NCBI GenBank assembly: GCA_947599995.1
Contig: CANQFW010000068.1
Location: forward strand, 1-6,998
From: an uncultured Clostridia bacterium
Lineage (GTDB): Bacteria > Bacillota > Clostridia > TANB77 > CAG-508
Direction: 5' to 3'
DNA: 6,998 nucleotides
The notes beneath the pieces are model-generated. The model saw nothing but the letters and a program-made list of their open reading frames with translations. It searched no databases and had not been told where the DNA came from. Each line of letters begins with the position of its first letter. The stretch's first letter is position 1. Shown piece after piece: positions 1 to 5,155 of this stretch. Both the position numbers and the translations under genes were made by a program.

Positions 1-98
1 TTCGCAGAATCTATGATAGAACAAACGTCTTCTAATACATTATCTGTATTTTGATATTTAATAATCATTGAATTATTGTTTGTTTTTTGTAAATCCAT
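1..98 (-). CDS. 5' end of an unidentified gene, possibly DUF1016/YhcG-like (partial)
   Basis: The open frame starts at ATG 98-96 and runs off the left edge after 32 codons. It has a good ribosome site (GGAGTG, 107-112) eight bases before the ATG. The peptide begins MDLQKTNNNSMIIKYQNTDN and continues VLEDVCSIIDSA. The start lies 17 bases after the stop of the 272-aa membrane-protein gene, and its ribosome site sits in that gap, so the two are very probably co-transcribed. The pattern of a short polar leader followed by a helix of the type 'VL.DVC.IID.A' reminds me of the N-terminus of DUF1016/YhcG-type proteins, which are PD-(D/E)XK nuclease relatives often found near mobile or restriction genes. 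That resemblance is from memory over about 12 residues and is weak. The gene itself is well supported; its identity is not. Confidence 0.6.
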   Translation of the reverse strand, partial: MDLQKTNNNSMIIKYQNTDNVLEDVCSIIDSA

Positions 99-115
99 TA
101 TTTATCACTCCATTT

Positions 116-934
116 TTAATCAATTATTCCATTAAAGAAATAAGTATCTATTACTCTTCCTGTAATTACATCTATATTCACATGACTACCGTTATTAAGA
201 ACAACTGTATAATAAAATTGATTTTCATTACCATATTTTAAATAGCACTCACCTTCTATAACTTTTGAAGAACTATTAGGTGTAAATATTTGGTCGGCAT
301 TTTTTTGTGCTAAATCTAAAGCTGTCTTTTTTACATCATTAATATTAACATTATTTGTAACCTCTAAACTGTTATAAATAAAATTGTCAGAATCAGTAAA
401 TCCTAAATCAATATAGTCATATTCTTTTATTTTTCCATTTTCCATATTAATTGAAAACCCTGTATTATCAACAATTGCCATATCAAGTATTTGATATACA
501 TTAAATATCATTCCATTATTATCCTTGTTTAATGTATCGTAATTAAAATTAGCAATATAAAACGATAAAGATGGATATTTTTGTTCAAGATAATTTGAGA
601 TTGTTTTATAATAACTTAATATTTCTTCTTTATTTCCTTGTCCTTTATATTCAATTAATTCATCTGTATAATATAAATTATTCGAAATTTTATTGTATTT
701 TCTTTCTTGTATATTTGATATAGAAGTATTTATAATTGTATTTGATGTGTCCGAAGCTTCTACTGTTGTATCCGTTTCTCCAACAAATGTATCTACATAT
801 TCTGATGCTCCTTTTTTTGTCATATAATTTGTATATATATTATATGATATATATGCGAATAAACCTAATACTGCTATTATAATTATTACTAGTAATACTG
901 TTAGAAAATTACTATATTTAATATTTTTAAACAT
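116..934 (-). CDS. Single-pass membrane-anchored protein of unknown function, 272 aa
   Basis: A full-length frame with ATG at 934 and a strong ribosome site (GGAGGG, 941-946) seven bases upstream. Residues 1-10 are short and basic. Residues about 10-33 form one hydrophobic helix rich in V, I and L, and Lys 40-41 follow it. There is no lipobox cysteine, so this reads as an uncleaved anchor or signal-anchor with the bulk outside the cell. Residues about 45-75 are a Thr/Ser/Asn/Asp-rich linker. The rest looks like a folded alpha/beta domain. The last 70 residues have a helix 'DVKKTALDLAQKNADQIF', then beta strands ending 'VNIDVITGRVID'. That order is reminiscent of PepSY/YpeB-like domains, where a strand ending 'D..tG.V' is typical, but I cannot assign the family. 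Transcription probably starts from the extended -10 promoter just upstream and continues into the next minus-strand gene. Confidence 0.85.
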   Translation of the reverse strand: MFKNIKYSNFLTVLLVIIIIAVLGLFAYISYNIYTNYMTKKGASEYVDTFVGETDTTVEASDTSNTIINTSISNIQERKYNKISNNLYYTDELIEYKGQGNKEEILSYYKTISNYLEQKYPSLSFYIANFNYDTLNKDNNGMIFNVYQILDMAIVDNTGFSINMENGKIKEYDYIDLGFTDSDNFIYNSLEVTNNVNINDVKKTALDLAQKNADQIFTPNSSSKVIEGECYLKYGNENQFYYTVVLNNGSHVNIDVITGRVIDTYFFNGIID

Positions 935-962
935 AAAAATCCCTCCATTCAGTCCTATGTAT

Positions 963-991
963 ATTATACCATAAATAATTTCAAATGTATG
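963..991 (-). promoter_or_regulatory. Extended -10 promoter of the 272-aa membrane-protein gene
   Basis: Read on the minus strand, the sequence TATGGTATAAT (973-963) holds a perfect -10 hexamer TATAAT (968-963) preceded by TGG, matching the extended -10 element TGn. The -35 hexamer at 17-bp spacing is poor (CATACA, 991-986), as is usual for extended -10 promoters. The -10 box ends 16 bases before the Shine-Dalgarno (946-941) and 28 bases before the ATG at 934, giving a leader of about 20-25 bases. Confidence 0.65.
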
Positions 992-1068
992 TGTTTTTTT
1001 CTTAATTTCTATGTAAGTTTATGATATATAATAAATGTATTTTTAATACACTGAAAAATTAAATAAAA

Positions 1069-1275
1069 ATGATTCACATAAATGGGTTACTTGAAGTAAA
1101 GCTCTTATATGTTATAATTATAACTATATTAGTTCATAAAACAGAAAATATAAATGGTAAAAAAGTACAAGAAATAGATATTTATTATAGAGGAGTTGGT
1201 ATAATTTCTTTTCCAGTAAGTATTGATGATATTGAAGTAACAATTGAAAAAATATTAAATAGAAAAACAGCTTAA
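1069..1275 (+). pseudogene. Remnant of the C-terminal end of a large serine recombinase (DUF4368-like)
   Basis: A 68-codon frame with no recognisable ribosome site before its ATG. Its translation contains ILVHKTENINGKKVQEIDIY followed by YRGVGIISFP. From knowledge of the family, large serine recombinases of Clostridia commonly end in a DUF4368 region of the form 'LiDKI.VHk.e...G.r.QeIdIyY.fvG.I'. The stretch from about residue 7 matches this order well (LLEVKLLYVIIITILVHKTE would correspond to the helix before it). The resolvase catalytic domain and the zinc-ribbon/DNA-binding parts, normally some 450 further residues upstream, are missing: upstream lie only a stop codon (1060-1062) and A+T-rich intergenic sequence. 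I therefore read this as a leftover fragment rather than a functional gene. The alternative is a short unrelated hypothetical protein. Confidence 0.55.
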
Positions 1276-1295
1276 TATTGAAATAACTTATTTTA

Positions 1296-1338
1296 AGGGG
1301 AGAATGTTTTAGTATACTTAACTAATGCATTCTCCCCT
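1296..1338. repeat. Perfect 11-bp inverted repeat (hairpin) after the recombinase remnant
   Basis: AGGGGAGAATG (1296-1306) and CATTCTCCCCT (1328-1338) are perfect complements. Inside the 21-base loop, TTAGT (1309-1313) pairs with ACTAA (1321-1325), so the folded form is an 11-bp stem, a 2x2 internal loop, a 5-bp stem and a 7-base loop. It is unusually G+C-rich for this region. No T-run follows on the plus strand and only TTAAAATAAG follows on the minus strand, so it is not a standard intrinsic terminator. It may be a weak terminator for the plus strand, an end of a lost element, or a structured RNA. Confidence 0.5.
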
Positions 1339-1340
1339 AT

Positions 1341-1366
1341 GAGTTTCGACCAATGGTACAAAACTC
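1341..1366. repeat. Second small inverted repeat adjacent to the 1296-1338 hairpin
   Basis: GAGTTT (1341-1346) pairs with AAACTC (1361-1366). Within the loop, ACC (1349-1351) and GGT (1355-1357) can pair around AAT. It begins two bases after the larger hairpin, so the two stand back to back between the recombinase remnant and the tRNA terminator. There is no T-run on either side, and I cannot assign a role. Confidence 0.3.
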
Positions 1367-1389
1367 TGGGGATAATATGGTACATACTG

Positions 1390-1419
1390 AAAAAAAAAAT
1401 CCCATCCTTTTCAGAATGG
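1390..1419 (-). terminator. Intrinsic terminator of the tRNA gene
   Basis: On the minus strand, CCATTCT (1419-1413), loop GAAA, then AGGATGG (1408-1402) forms a 7-bp stem with one G-U pair and a stable tetraloop. After two more bases (G, A) it is followed by ten consecutive T residues (1399-1390). It lies 43 bases after the encoded CCA of the tRNA, an appropriate place to end a monocistronic tRNA transcript. Confidence 0.85.
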
Positions 1420-1462
1420 TATTTATGTAGTCTGTTCTATATGGTTTGAACATATACGTCGT

Positions 1463-1539
1463 TGGTGCTCCCTCAAGGATTCGAACCTTGGACCCACCGG
1501 TTATGAGCCGGTTGCTCTGACCAACTGAGCTAAGGGAGC
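1463..1539 (-). tRNA. tRNA with CAT anticodon (tRNA-Ile2 with lysidine, or elongator tRNA-Met), CCA encoded
   Basis: A complete cloverleaf can be traced from 1539 downwards. The acceptor stem is GCTCCCT/AGGGAGC, the D stem GCTC/GAGC and the anticodon stem ACCGG/CCGGT with loop CTCATAA (anticodon CAT at 1505-1503). The variable loop is GGGTC, the T stem is CAAGG/CCTTG with loop TTCGAAT, the discriminator is A1466, and CCA is encoded at 1465-1463. It is not the initiator: pair 1-72 is G-C instead of a mismatch, and the anticodon stem lacks three consecutive G-C pairs beside the loop. CAT-anticodon elongators are either Met or Ile2 (C34 changed to lysidine by TilS). The C4-G69 and C5-G68 pairs and the CTCATAA loop match the E. 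coli Ile2 determinants, so I lean to Ile2. An automated call of tRNA-Met would not be surprising. Confidence 0.95.
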
Positions 1540-1558
1540 ATCTCATTGAACAGTCAAA

Positions 1559-1587
1559 ATTATATATTATTTTTTTTATTTTGTCAA
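1559..1587 (-). promoter_or_regulatory. Perfect consensus sigma-A promoter of the tRNA gene
   Basis: On the minus strand TTGACA (1587-1582) and TATAAT (1564-1559) are both perfect and separated by exactly 17 bases made only of A and T. The expected transcription start is near 1552, about 13 bases before the mature tRNA 5' end at 1539. This leaves a short leader for RNase P to remove. Such a strong promoter is typical of stable-RNA genes. Confidence 0.9.
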
Positions 1588-1634
1588 TAGATTTTTATTA
1601 ATTTATTTAATTATTTTTTAATTAAATAAACAGA

Positions 1635-1682
1635 CTAATAAATTCTACGAAGCATTACTTTTAGAATTTGCAACATTCTCAT
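1635..1682 (-). CDS. Possible 15-aa micro-ORF (cationic, hydrophobic), speculative
   Basis: A minus-strand ATG at 1682 is preceded by GAGGAG (1692-1687) four bases upstream, one of few good ribosome-site matches in this intergenic stretch. It encodes MRMLQILKVMLRRIY and ends at TAG (1637-1635). The peptide is hydrophobic with four Arg/Lys residues and could be an amphipathic helix. It lies between the hairpin after the 286-aa gene and the tRNA promoter, with no promoter of its own that I can see. In A+T-rich intergenic DNA such a short frame can occur by chance, and the four-base spacing is short, so this is only a candidate. Confidence 0.15.
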   Translation of the reverse strand: MRMLQILKVMLRRIY

Positions 1683-1743
1683 ATTTCTCCTCTACGTTAA
1701 GTGTATCGTTTTTACCGACGGCTTTTCTAGAGTATAAATACAA

Positions 1744-1791
1744 GAATTTAAAGTTTCCAAGCTCCTTAAATAGCTAAGAAACTCTAAATTC
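1744..1791 (-). terminator. Long hairpin after the 286-aa gene, probable terminator
   Basis: On the minus strand GAATTTAGAGTTTC (1791-1778) pairs with GAAACTTTAAATTC (1757-1744) over 14 bp with a single G-U pair. Inside, AGCT (1775-1772) pairs with AGCT (1763-1760). The one imperfect position is a G-U wobble in minus-strand RNA but an A-C mismatch in plus-strand RNA, so the structure suits minus-strand transcripts. It begins seven bases after the stop codon at 1798. The downstream tract is only TTGTATTTAT, so termination may be inefficient; it could instead protect the mRNA 3' end. Confidence 0.55.
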
Positions 1792-1797
1792 TAAATT

Positions 1798-2658
1798 TTA
1801 ATTTTCTCCTCTTCCTTCTGGAAGTGCATTACTTGGTAATTCTATTCTAACCCTAATTCTAAATATATATGTTGCAGCTCTAACAAATTTGCTATTTTTA
1901 AATTTCTGCCATAATGACTTTTTAGCCTCAAAAGTAGTTTGCTCAATATATTCTGCTTTTTCTTGTTCAATTGTTTGAACATCTTCTATATTATCTGTAA
2001 GTTGTTCTTCCTCTTGTATTCGAGCAGTTCCTTCCTCTGGTACAGGAATTAATTTTAAAGCATCTGCAATTTCTATTCCAATAAAGCTTAATGCTTTAGA
2101 ACTATCTTCTAACCTTTCCATATCAATTTCTATATGTAAATTAGACTCTAAATTATTTACTCTTGCCTTTAATAATTTTTTAGAATCCAAATAATTTTGA
2201 GATTCCTTACTCTTACATCTTCCAAGTGTATTTAATGTTTCAATTATATCTTCCGGAAATTTATCAGATGATTCCTGAATCTTAGCTTTCCAATCTTTTT
2301 CCTTATTGTCTACTATATCAATTAAATCTTTTAAATCCCCTCCTAGTGCAATATTCTCTTCTCTTTGTCTTATTAATTCTTCTATCTTTTTTGTATTTTC
2401 TTCAAATTGGCTAGTCGCAAACTCAACCAACCCGTAAGCTGCGTTATATACACTTATAGGGAAATTTTTCTTTTTTGGATATTCTATCAAATATGTTTTA
2501 ATAGACTCAATTAAATCCTTAAAATATGCATCTTCTTCAAGCTGAATTATTTGTTTTTTACTATTAGGATTTATCATTTTTTGAATCTTGTCAATATTTG
2601 ATAATATTTTTTCCTCTGTGATTACCATTCTCACATTTACTATGCCGGATTTAGACAT
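1798..2658 (-). CDS. Charged helical (coiled-coil-like) protein of unknown function, 286 aa
   Basis: ATG at 2658 has a strong ribosome site, AAAGGAGGG (2676-2668), nine bases upstream. I do not recognise the family. There is no signal peptide and no transmembrane segment. Residues 15-130 are rich in Lys, Glu, Ile and Leu with a long helical stretch around 82-104 suggesting a coiled coil. Residues 140-205 look like further helices. Residues about 206-240 are an acidic, Glu/Gln-rich, probably disordered linker. The last 45 residues turn basic, with an alternating pattern 'IFRIRVRIELP' and the tail NALPEGRGEN, which might bind a partner, nucleic acid or membrane (inference). One Cys (148) is present. 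The gene is monocistronic, with its own promoter and terminator-like hairpin. Four 11-bp direct repeats upstream suggest control by a response regulator. Confidence 0.85.
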   Translation of the reverse strand: MSKSGIVNVRMVITEEKILSNIDKIQKMINPNSKKQIIQLEEDAYFKDLIESIKTYLIEYPKKKNFPISVYNAAYGLVEFATSQFEENTKKIEELIRQREENIALGGDLKDLIDIVDNKEKDWKAKIQESSDKFPEDIIETLNTLGRCKSKESQNYLDSKKLLKARVNNLESNLHIEIDMERLEDSSKALSFIGIEIADALKLIPVPEEGTARIQEEEQLTDNIEDVQTIEQEKAEYIEQTTFEAKKSLWQKFKNSKFVRAATYIFRIRVRIELPSNALPEGRGEN

Positions 2659-2698
2659 TGTAAACTTCCCTCCTTTGTTTATTACATAATATACTTTG

Positions 2699-2727
2699 AT
2701 TATACACCAAAATGCAAAAAACTACAA
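2699..2727 (-). promoter_or_regulatory. Putative sigma-A promoter of the 286-aa gene
   Basis: The minus strand holds a perfect TATAAT (2704-2699) with TTGTAG (2727-2722) at 17-bp spacing. The -35 box matches the consensus only in its TTG, which would fit a promoter needing an activator. The -10 box ends 22 bases before the ribosome site. The -35 box lies at the apex of an inverted repeat (2713-2739), and four phased repeats stand further upstream (2749-2787). Confidence 0.6.
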
Positions 2728-2739
2728 GTTTTTTACGCA
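2713..2739. terminator. Inverted repeat: possible terminator of the ligase operon, overlapping the next promoter
   Basis: AAAAAACT (2716-2723) and AGTTTTTT (2727-2734) are perfect 8-bp complements around ACA. TGC (2713-2715) and GCA (2737-2739) extend the stem past a 2-base bulge. Read on the minus strand it comes 58 bases after the acyl-CoA synthetase stop and is followed by TTTT, so it can act as a weak intrinsic terminator. It also covers the -35 box of the 286-aa gene, so it may instead be an operator. The stem is A+T-rich, hence moderate confidence. Confidence 0.4.
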
Positions 2740-2748
2740 AGCTTTTTC

Positions 2749-2787
2749 TTTACATTTTTATTACAATAATATTACAGGAATATTACG
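2749..2787 (-). promoter_or_regulatory. Four phased 11-bp direct repeats, Pho-box-like, upstream of the 286-aa gene
   Basis: On the minus strand TGTAA starts at 2776, 2765 and 2754, each exactly 11 bases apart, with a fourth copy CGTAA starting at 2787. Three copies extend to GTAATA and the last reads GTAAAG. On the plus strand the units read TTTACA, ATTACA, ATTACA, ATTACG. An 11-bp period places each half-site on the same DNA face. That is the layout used by OmpR/PhoB-family regulators (E. coli Pho box TGTCATA-N4, B. subtilis PhoP box TTAACA-N5). The array would sit about 57-95 bases upstream of the expected start. The A+T-rich setting makes some chance contribution possible. Confidence 0.5.
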
Positions 2788-2796
2788 TCAGCCTAT

Positions 2797-4518
2797 TTAC
2801 TGCTTTTTCTGTAATATTTTTTCCATTTCAACCTTTCTTTTTATCTTTAATGTAGTAGTTTTTACCATCTCTTCATCTGTTACAATTAAATTTTTAACGT
2901 ACTTATATTTTGGCATAGTTCTATTGATTTCCTTAATTTCTTTCCAAATCATGGCATGTATATCTTTTTCTTCCATTTCTCCATATTTTTCCTTTATGTA
3001 ATCTTTATTATATACAACTTTAGCACTTATTGTGACATCGCCATCATCTTCTGGCATTCCATATACCATTGACTCTATAACTAACTCCGATTTATTTATT
3101 AGTGATTCTATTTCTTCTGGGTAAACGTTTTTACCATTTTTAAGAACTATAACAAATTTCTTTCTACCTGATATATAAATATATCCATCTTTATCTATTT
3201 TAGCTAAATCTCCAGTTCTAAACCATCCATCTTCTGTAAAGCTTTCAGCATTTGCTTCATCATTGTCATAATATCCAAGCATTACACTATCACCTTTTAC
3301 TAAAATTTCTCCTACACCTTCTGCGTCTGGCTCATCTATTTTTACTTCAATGCTTGGCATTTTTTTACCAATAGATCCAAGTTTTCTTTTTTTCATATAT
3401 TCTGCACTAATTACTGGTGACGTTTCTGTTAGTCCATAGCCTTGAGAAACATTTATGCCTAAATCATTAAATCCTTTTTGAACCTTTGGATCTAATGCTG
3501 CTCCTCCTGCAACCGCAATTCTTAATGAACCACCAAGGTTCTCATGTATCTCTTTAAATAATTTTTTTCTAACGTCTATCCCCACTTTCTGTAATGCATT
3601 TGATATCTTAATACCTCTTTTTACTGTTTCTAATTTTCCTTTTTTTTCTATTCCCTTTATAATTTTCTCATAAATTTTTTCCATCATAACTGGAACAGAT
3701 ATCATTACAGTTATTTTAAAGTTTTTCATTTCTTCGCCAAGATGTCTTACTCCCTTTGAAAATGTTATAGAGCACCCTACAGAAATTGGGTATAAGAACC
3801 CTACTGTACATTCAAAAGTATGATGAAGTGGTAAAAATGATAGCATTCTATCTTGGCAGTTAACATCAAAACATTTTGTTATATCTAAAATGTTTGTGCA
3901 TATATTTTTATGTGACAGCATTACTGCTTTAGACATATTTGTTGTTCCAGATGTAAAAAGCATTATTGACATAGTTTCATTATTTATTTCGCTATCTACA
4001 AACTCCGTGTTTCCACCTTCTAATAGCTCTTTTCCCTTTTTTATAATTTCTTTTTGAGAGTATTTATTAAAATCACTTTTTTCCAAGTCCATTGAAATAA
4101 AGTATTTTATTTTTGTGTTTCCCTTTTTTTGAATATTTGACATAGCTTCATTGTATTTTGCAGAATAGAATATTGCTTCAACTTCTGCTCTTACAATTAA
4201 ACTTTCTATTTCGTTTTCTGGAAGTGCCTTATCTAATGGAACTACCACACCTGCCCCGCATACTATTGCTAAATAGGCAATTTCCCATTCATATCTATTT
4301 TCACTTATTATAGCAATTCTCTTATTTTTAAGTCCCATTTCTATTAAAGCTGTTCCAAGGTAATCTATATTTTTTTTCAATTCATTATATGTCATTATTT
4401 TAGAATTTTCTAGAGATGTTCCATCTAAATAGAAAGCTGGTCTATCACCATGCTCTTCAACTGACTGCTTTAGCATTTCTTTTAAATTATTAAATTTCAT
4501 TTCGCTATTTAAACCCAT
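2797..4518 (-). CDS. Long-chain acyl-CoA synthetase-like AMP-forming ligase
   Basis: This is a member of the ANL (adenylate-forming) superfamily, which activates a carboxylic acid with ATP to an acyl-adenylate and then usually transfers it to CoA. Counting from the upstream ATG at 4536, the landmarks in order are: the phosphate loop FTSGTTNMSKAV (194-205), LPLHHTFE near 235-242, GYGLTETSP (366-374), GWFRTGDLAKID (437-448), GRKKFVIVLKNGKNVYPEEI (457-476), and the C-terminal lysine motif TTTLKIKR (560-567; catalytic Lys 564). Its length fits long-chain acyl-CoA synthetases. The phosphate loop departs from the usual TSGTTGxPKG at three places. I prefer the ATG at 4518 because AAAGGA (4533-4528) lies nine bases before it. 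The alternative ATG at 4536 overlaps the repressor stop as TAATG and has only a distant AAGG. Long-chain fatty acid is the inferred substrate; chain length cannot be told from sequence. Confidence 0.93.
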   Translation of the reverse strand: MGLNSEMKFNNLKEMLKQSVEEHGDRPAFYLDGTSLENSKIMTYNELKKNIDYLGTALIEMGLKNKRIAIISENRYEWEIAYLAIVCGAGVVVPLDKALPENEIESLIVRAEVEAIFYSAKYNEAMSNIQKKGNTKIKYFISMDLEKSDFNKYSQKEIIKKGKELLEGGNTEFVDSEINNETMSIMLFTSGTTNMSKAVMLSHKNICTNILDITKCFDVNCQDRMLSFLPLHHTFECTVGFLYPISVGCSITFSKGVRHLGEEMKNFKITVMISVPVMMEKIYEKIIKGIEKKGKLETVKRGIKISNALQKVGIDVRKKLFKEIHENLGGSLRIAVAGGAALDPKVQKGFNDLGINVSQGYGLTETSPVISAEYMKKRKLGSIGKKMPSIEVKIDEPDAEGVGEILVKGDSVMLGYYDNDEANAESFTEDGWFRTGDLAKIDKDGYIYISGRKKFVIVLKNGKNVYPEEIESLINKSELVIESMVYGMPEDDGDVTISAKVVYNKDYIKEKYGEMEEKDIHAMIWKEIKEINRTMPKYKYVKNLIVTDEEMVKTTTLKIKRKVEMEKILQKKQ

Positions 4519-4535
4519 TTTATTTTTTCCTTTCA

Positions 4536-5102
4536 TTATGCTCTTAAACCTTTTATAATTGTATTCTCATACTGATTATAAACATTCATAACATTAAATT
4601 GTTCTTTATTATTTGTTTTATACATCATTGTAGAACATATTAATCCATATATTTCTGAAGCTATAATTTTTGTATCTCCATTTTTTATTTGCCCTGCTTC
4701 AATTCCTTCTTTTACAATTTCTTCTATTCTATTTATATAATTACAAATGTATTCTTTACATCTTTGATTTCTTTGCTCATTTCCCCAAAACTGACTAAGT
4801 AGAATAGTTATTATTTCTTCATATTTGTTTACAATCTTTATTTGTATTAATATTATTGCTTTTAGTTTATCTATATAATTTTCATATTTTGAAGTCTTAA
4901 TTTCTATGCTATTTTGTAAAAGTTTTACCCCCTCAGATACTAAAAACAAAAATATTTCTTCTTTACTCGAAAAATGATAGTATAATGTACCTTTTGCAAC
5001 ACCTACCATTGCCGTAATTTCTTCTATACTTGTTGCTTCATAACCTTTTTGTGCAAATAATTTCATTGAAGTTTCAAATATTTTTCTTTTTGTTTTATTC
5101 AA
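4536..5102 (-). CDS. TetR/AcrR-family transcriptional repressor, 188 aa, TTG start
   Basis: The N-terminal TetR helix-turn-helix spans residues about 6-52, with 'SIEEITAMVGVAKGTLYYHF' (25-44) as the recognition unit and the signature 'KGTLYYHFSSKEEI'. Residues 55-188 are the usual all-helical ligand-binding and dimerisation part. The start is TTG at 5102: GAAAGGAAAG (5119-5110) precedes it at about ten bases, an in-frame stop lies at 5120-5118, and the next Met (residue 13) would delete helix 1. The gene is followed directly by the acyl-CoA synthetase (stop TAA 4538-4536), so both form one operon. A perfect 17-bp palindrome overlies the promoter. Many TetR proteins next to acyl-CoA ligases respond to fatty acids or acyl-CoA (family knowledge), so autorepression lifted by such a ligand is the likely mode (inference). 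Confidence 0.93.
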   Translation of the reverse strand: MNKTKRKIFETSMKLFAQKGYEATSIEEITAMVGVAKGTLYYHFSSKEEIFLFLVSEGVKLLQNSIEIKTSKYENYIDKLKAIILIQIKIVNKYEEIITILLSQFWGNEQRNQRCKEYICNYINRIEEIVKEGIEAGQIKNGDTKIIASEIYGLICSTMMYKTNNKEQFNVMNVYNQYENTIIKGLRA

Positions 5103-5138
5103 TGTTTTTCTTTCCTTTCAATAATATAAAATCAAATT

Positions 5139-5155
5139 TCTTATATTATATAAGA
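5139..5155. promoter_or_regulatory. Perfect 17-bp palindrome, likely TetR operator
   Basis: TCTTATAT, central T, ATATAAGA (5139-5155) is a perfect inverted repeat with 8-bp arms. It contains the whole -10 hexamer (5145-5150) of the TetR-ligase operon, so a dimer bound here would block RNA polymerase. Size and symmetry fit a TetR dimer site. A second, imperfect palindrome, TTGC-N2-AATT-N2-GCAA (5158-5173), covers the spacer and -35 box and could be an auxiliary site. It lies 37 bases upstream of the repressor's TTG codon. Confidence 0.65.

Noticed and set aside
1036..1050. TGTATT-TTT-AATACA palindrome before the recombinase remnant
   Set aside because: A 6-bp A+T-rich palindrome with a three-base loop is expected by chance in this composition, and it has no clear link to a promoter.
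1353..1384. ATGGTACA direct repeat (1353-1360 and 1377-1384) as an attachment or IS target duplication
   Set aside because: It is only eight bases, 24 bases apart, with no element between the copies; this is easily chance.
1337..1546. 69-codon minus-strand open frame
   Set aside because: It runs straight through the tRNA gene and its terminator; the frame is a by-product of the tRNA sequence.
1798..1830. LPEGR near the C-terminus of the 286-aa protein as a sortase (LPXTG-like) signal
   Set aside because: The protein has no signal peptide, and no hydrophobic segment follows the motif; it ends four residues later.
2696..3001. 101-codon plus-strand open frame, Phe/Ile/Ser-rich
   Set aside because: It is antisense to the 3' end of the acyl-CoA synthetase and to the upstream region of the 286-aa gene, and its hydrophobic composition is what Lys/Glu/Asn-rich genes give on the reverse strand. 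It has no good ribosome site.
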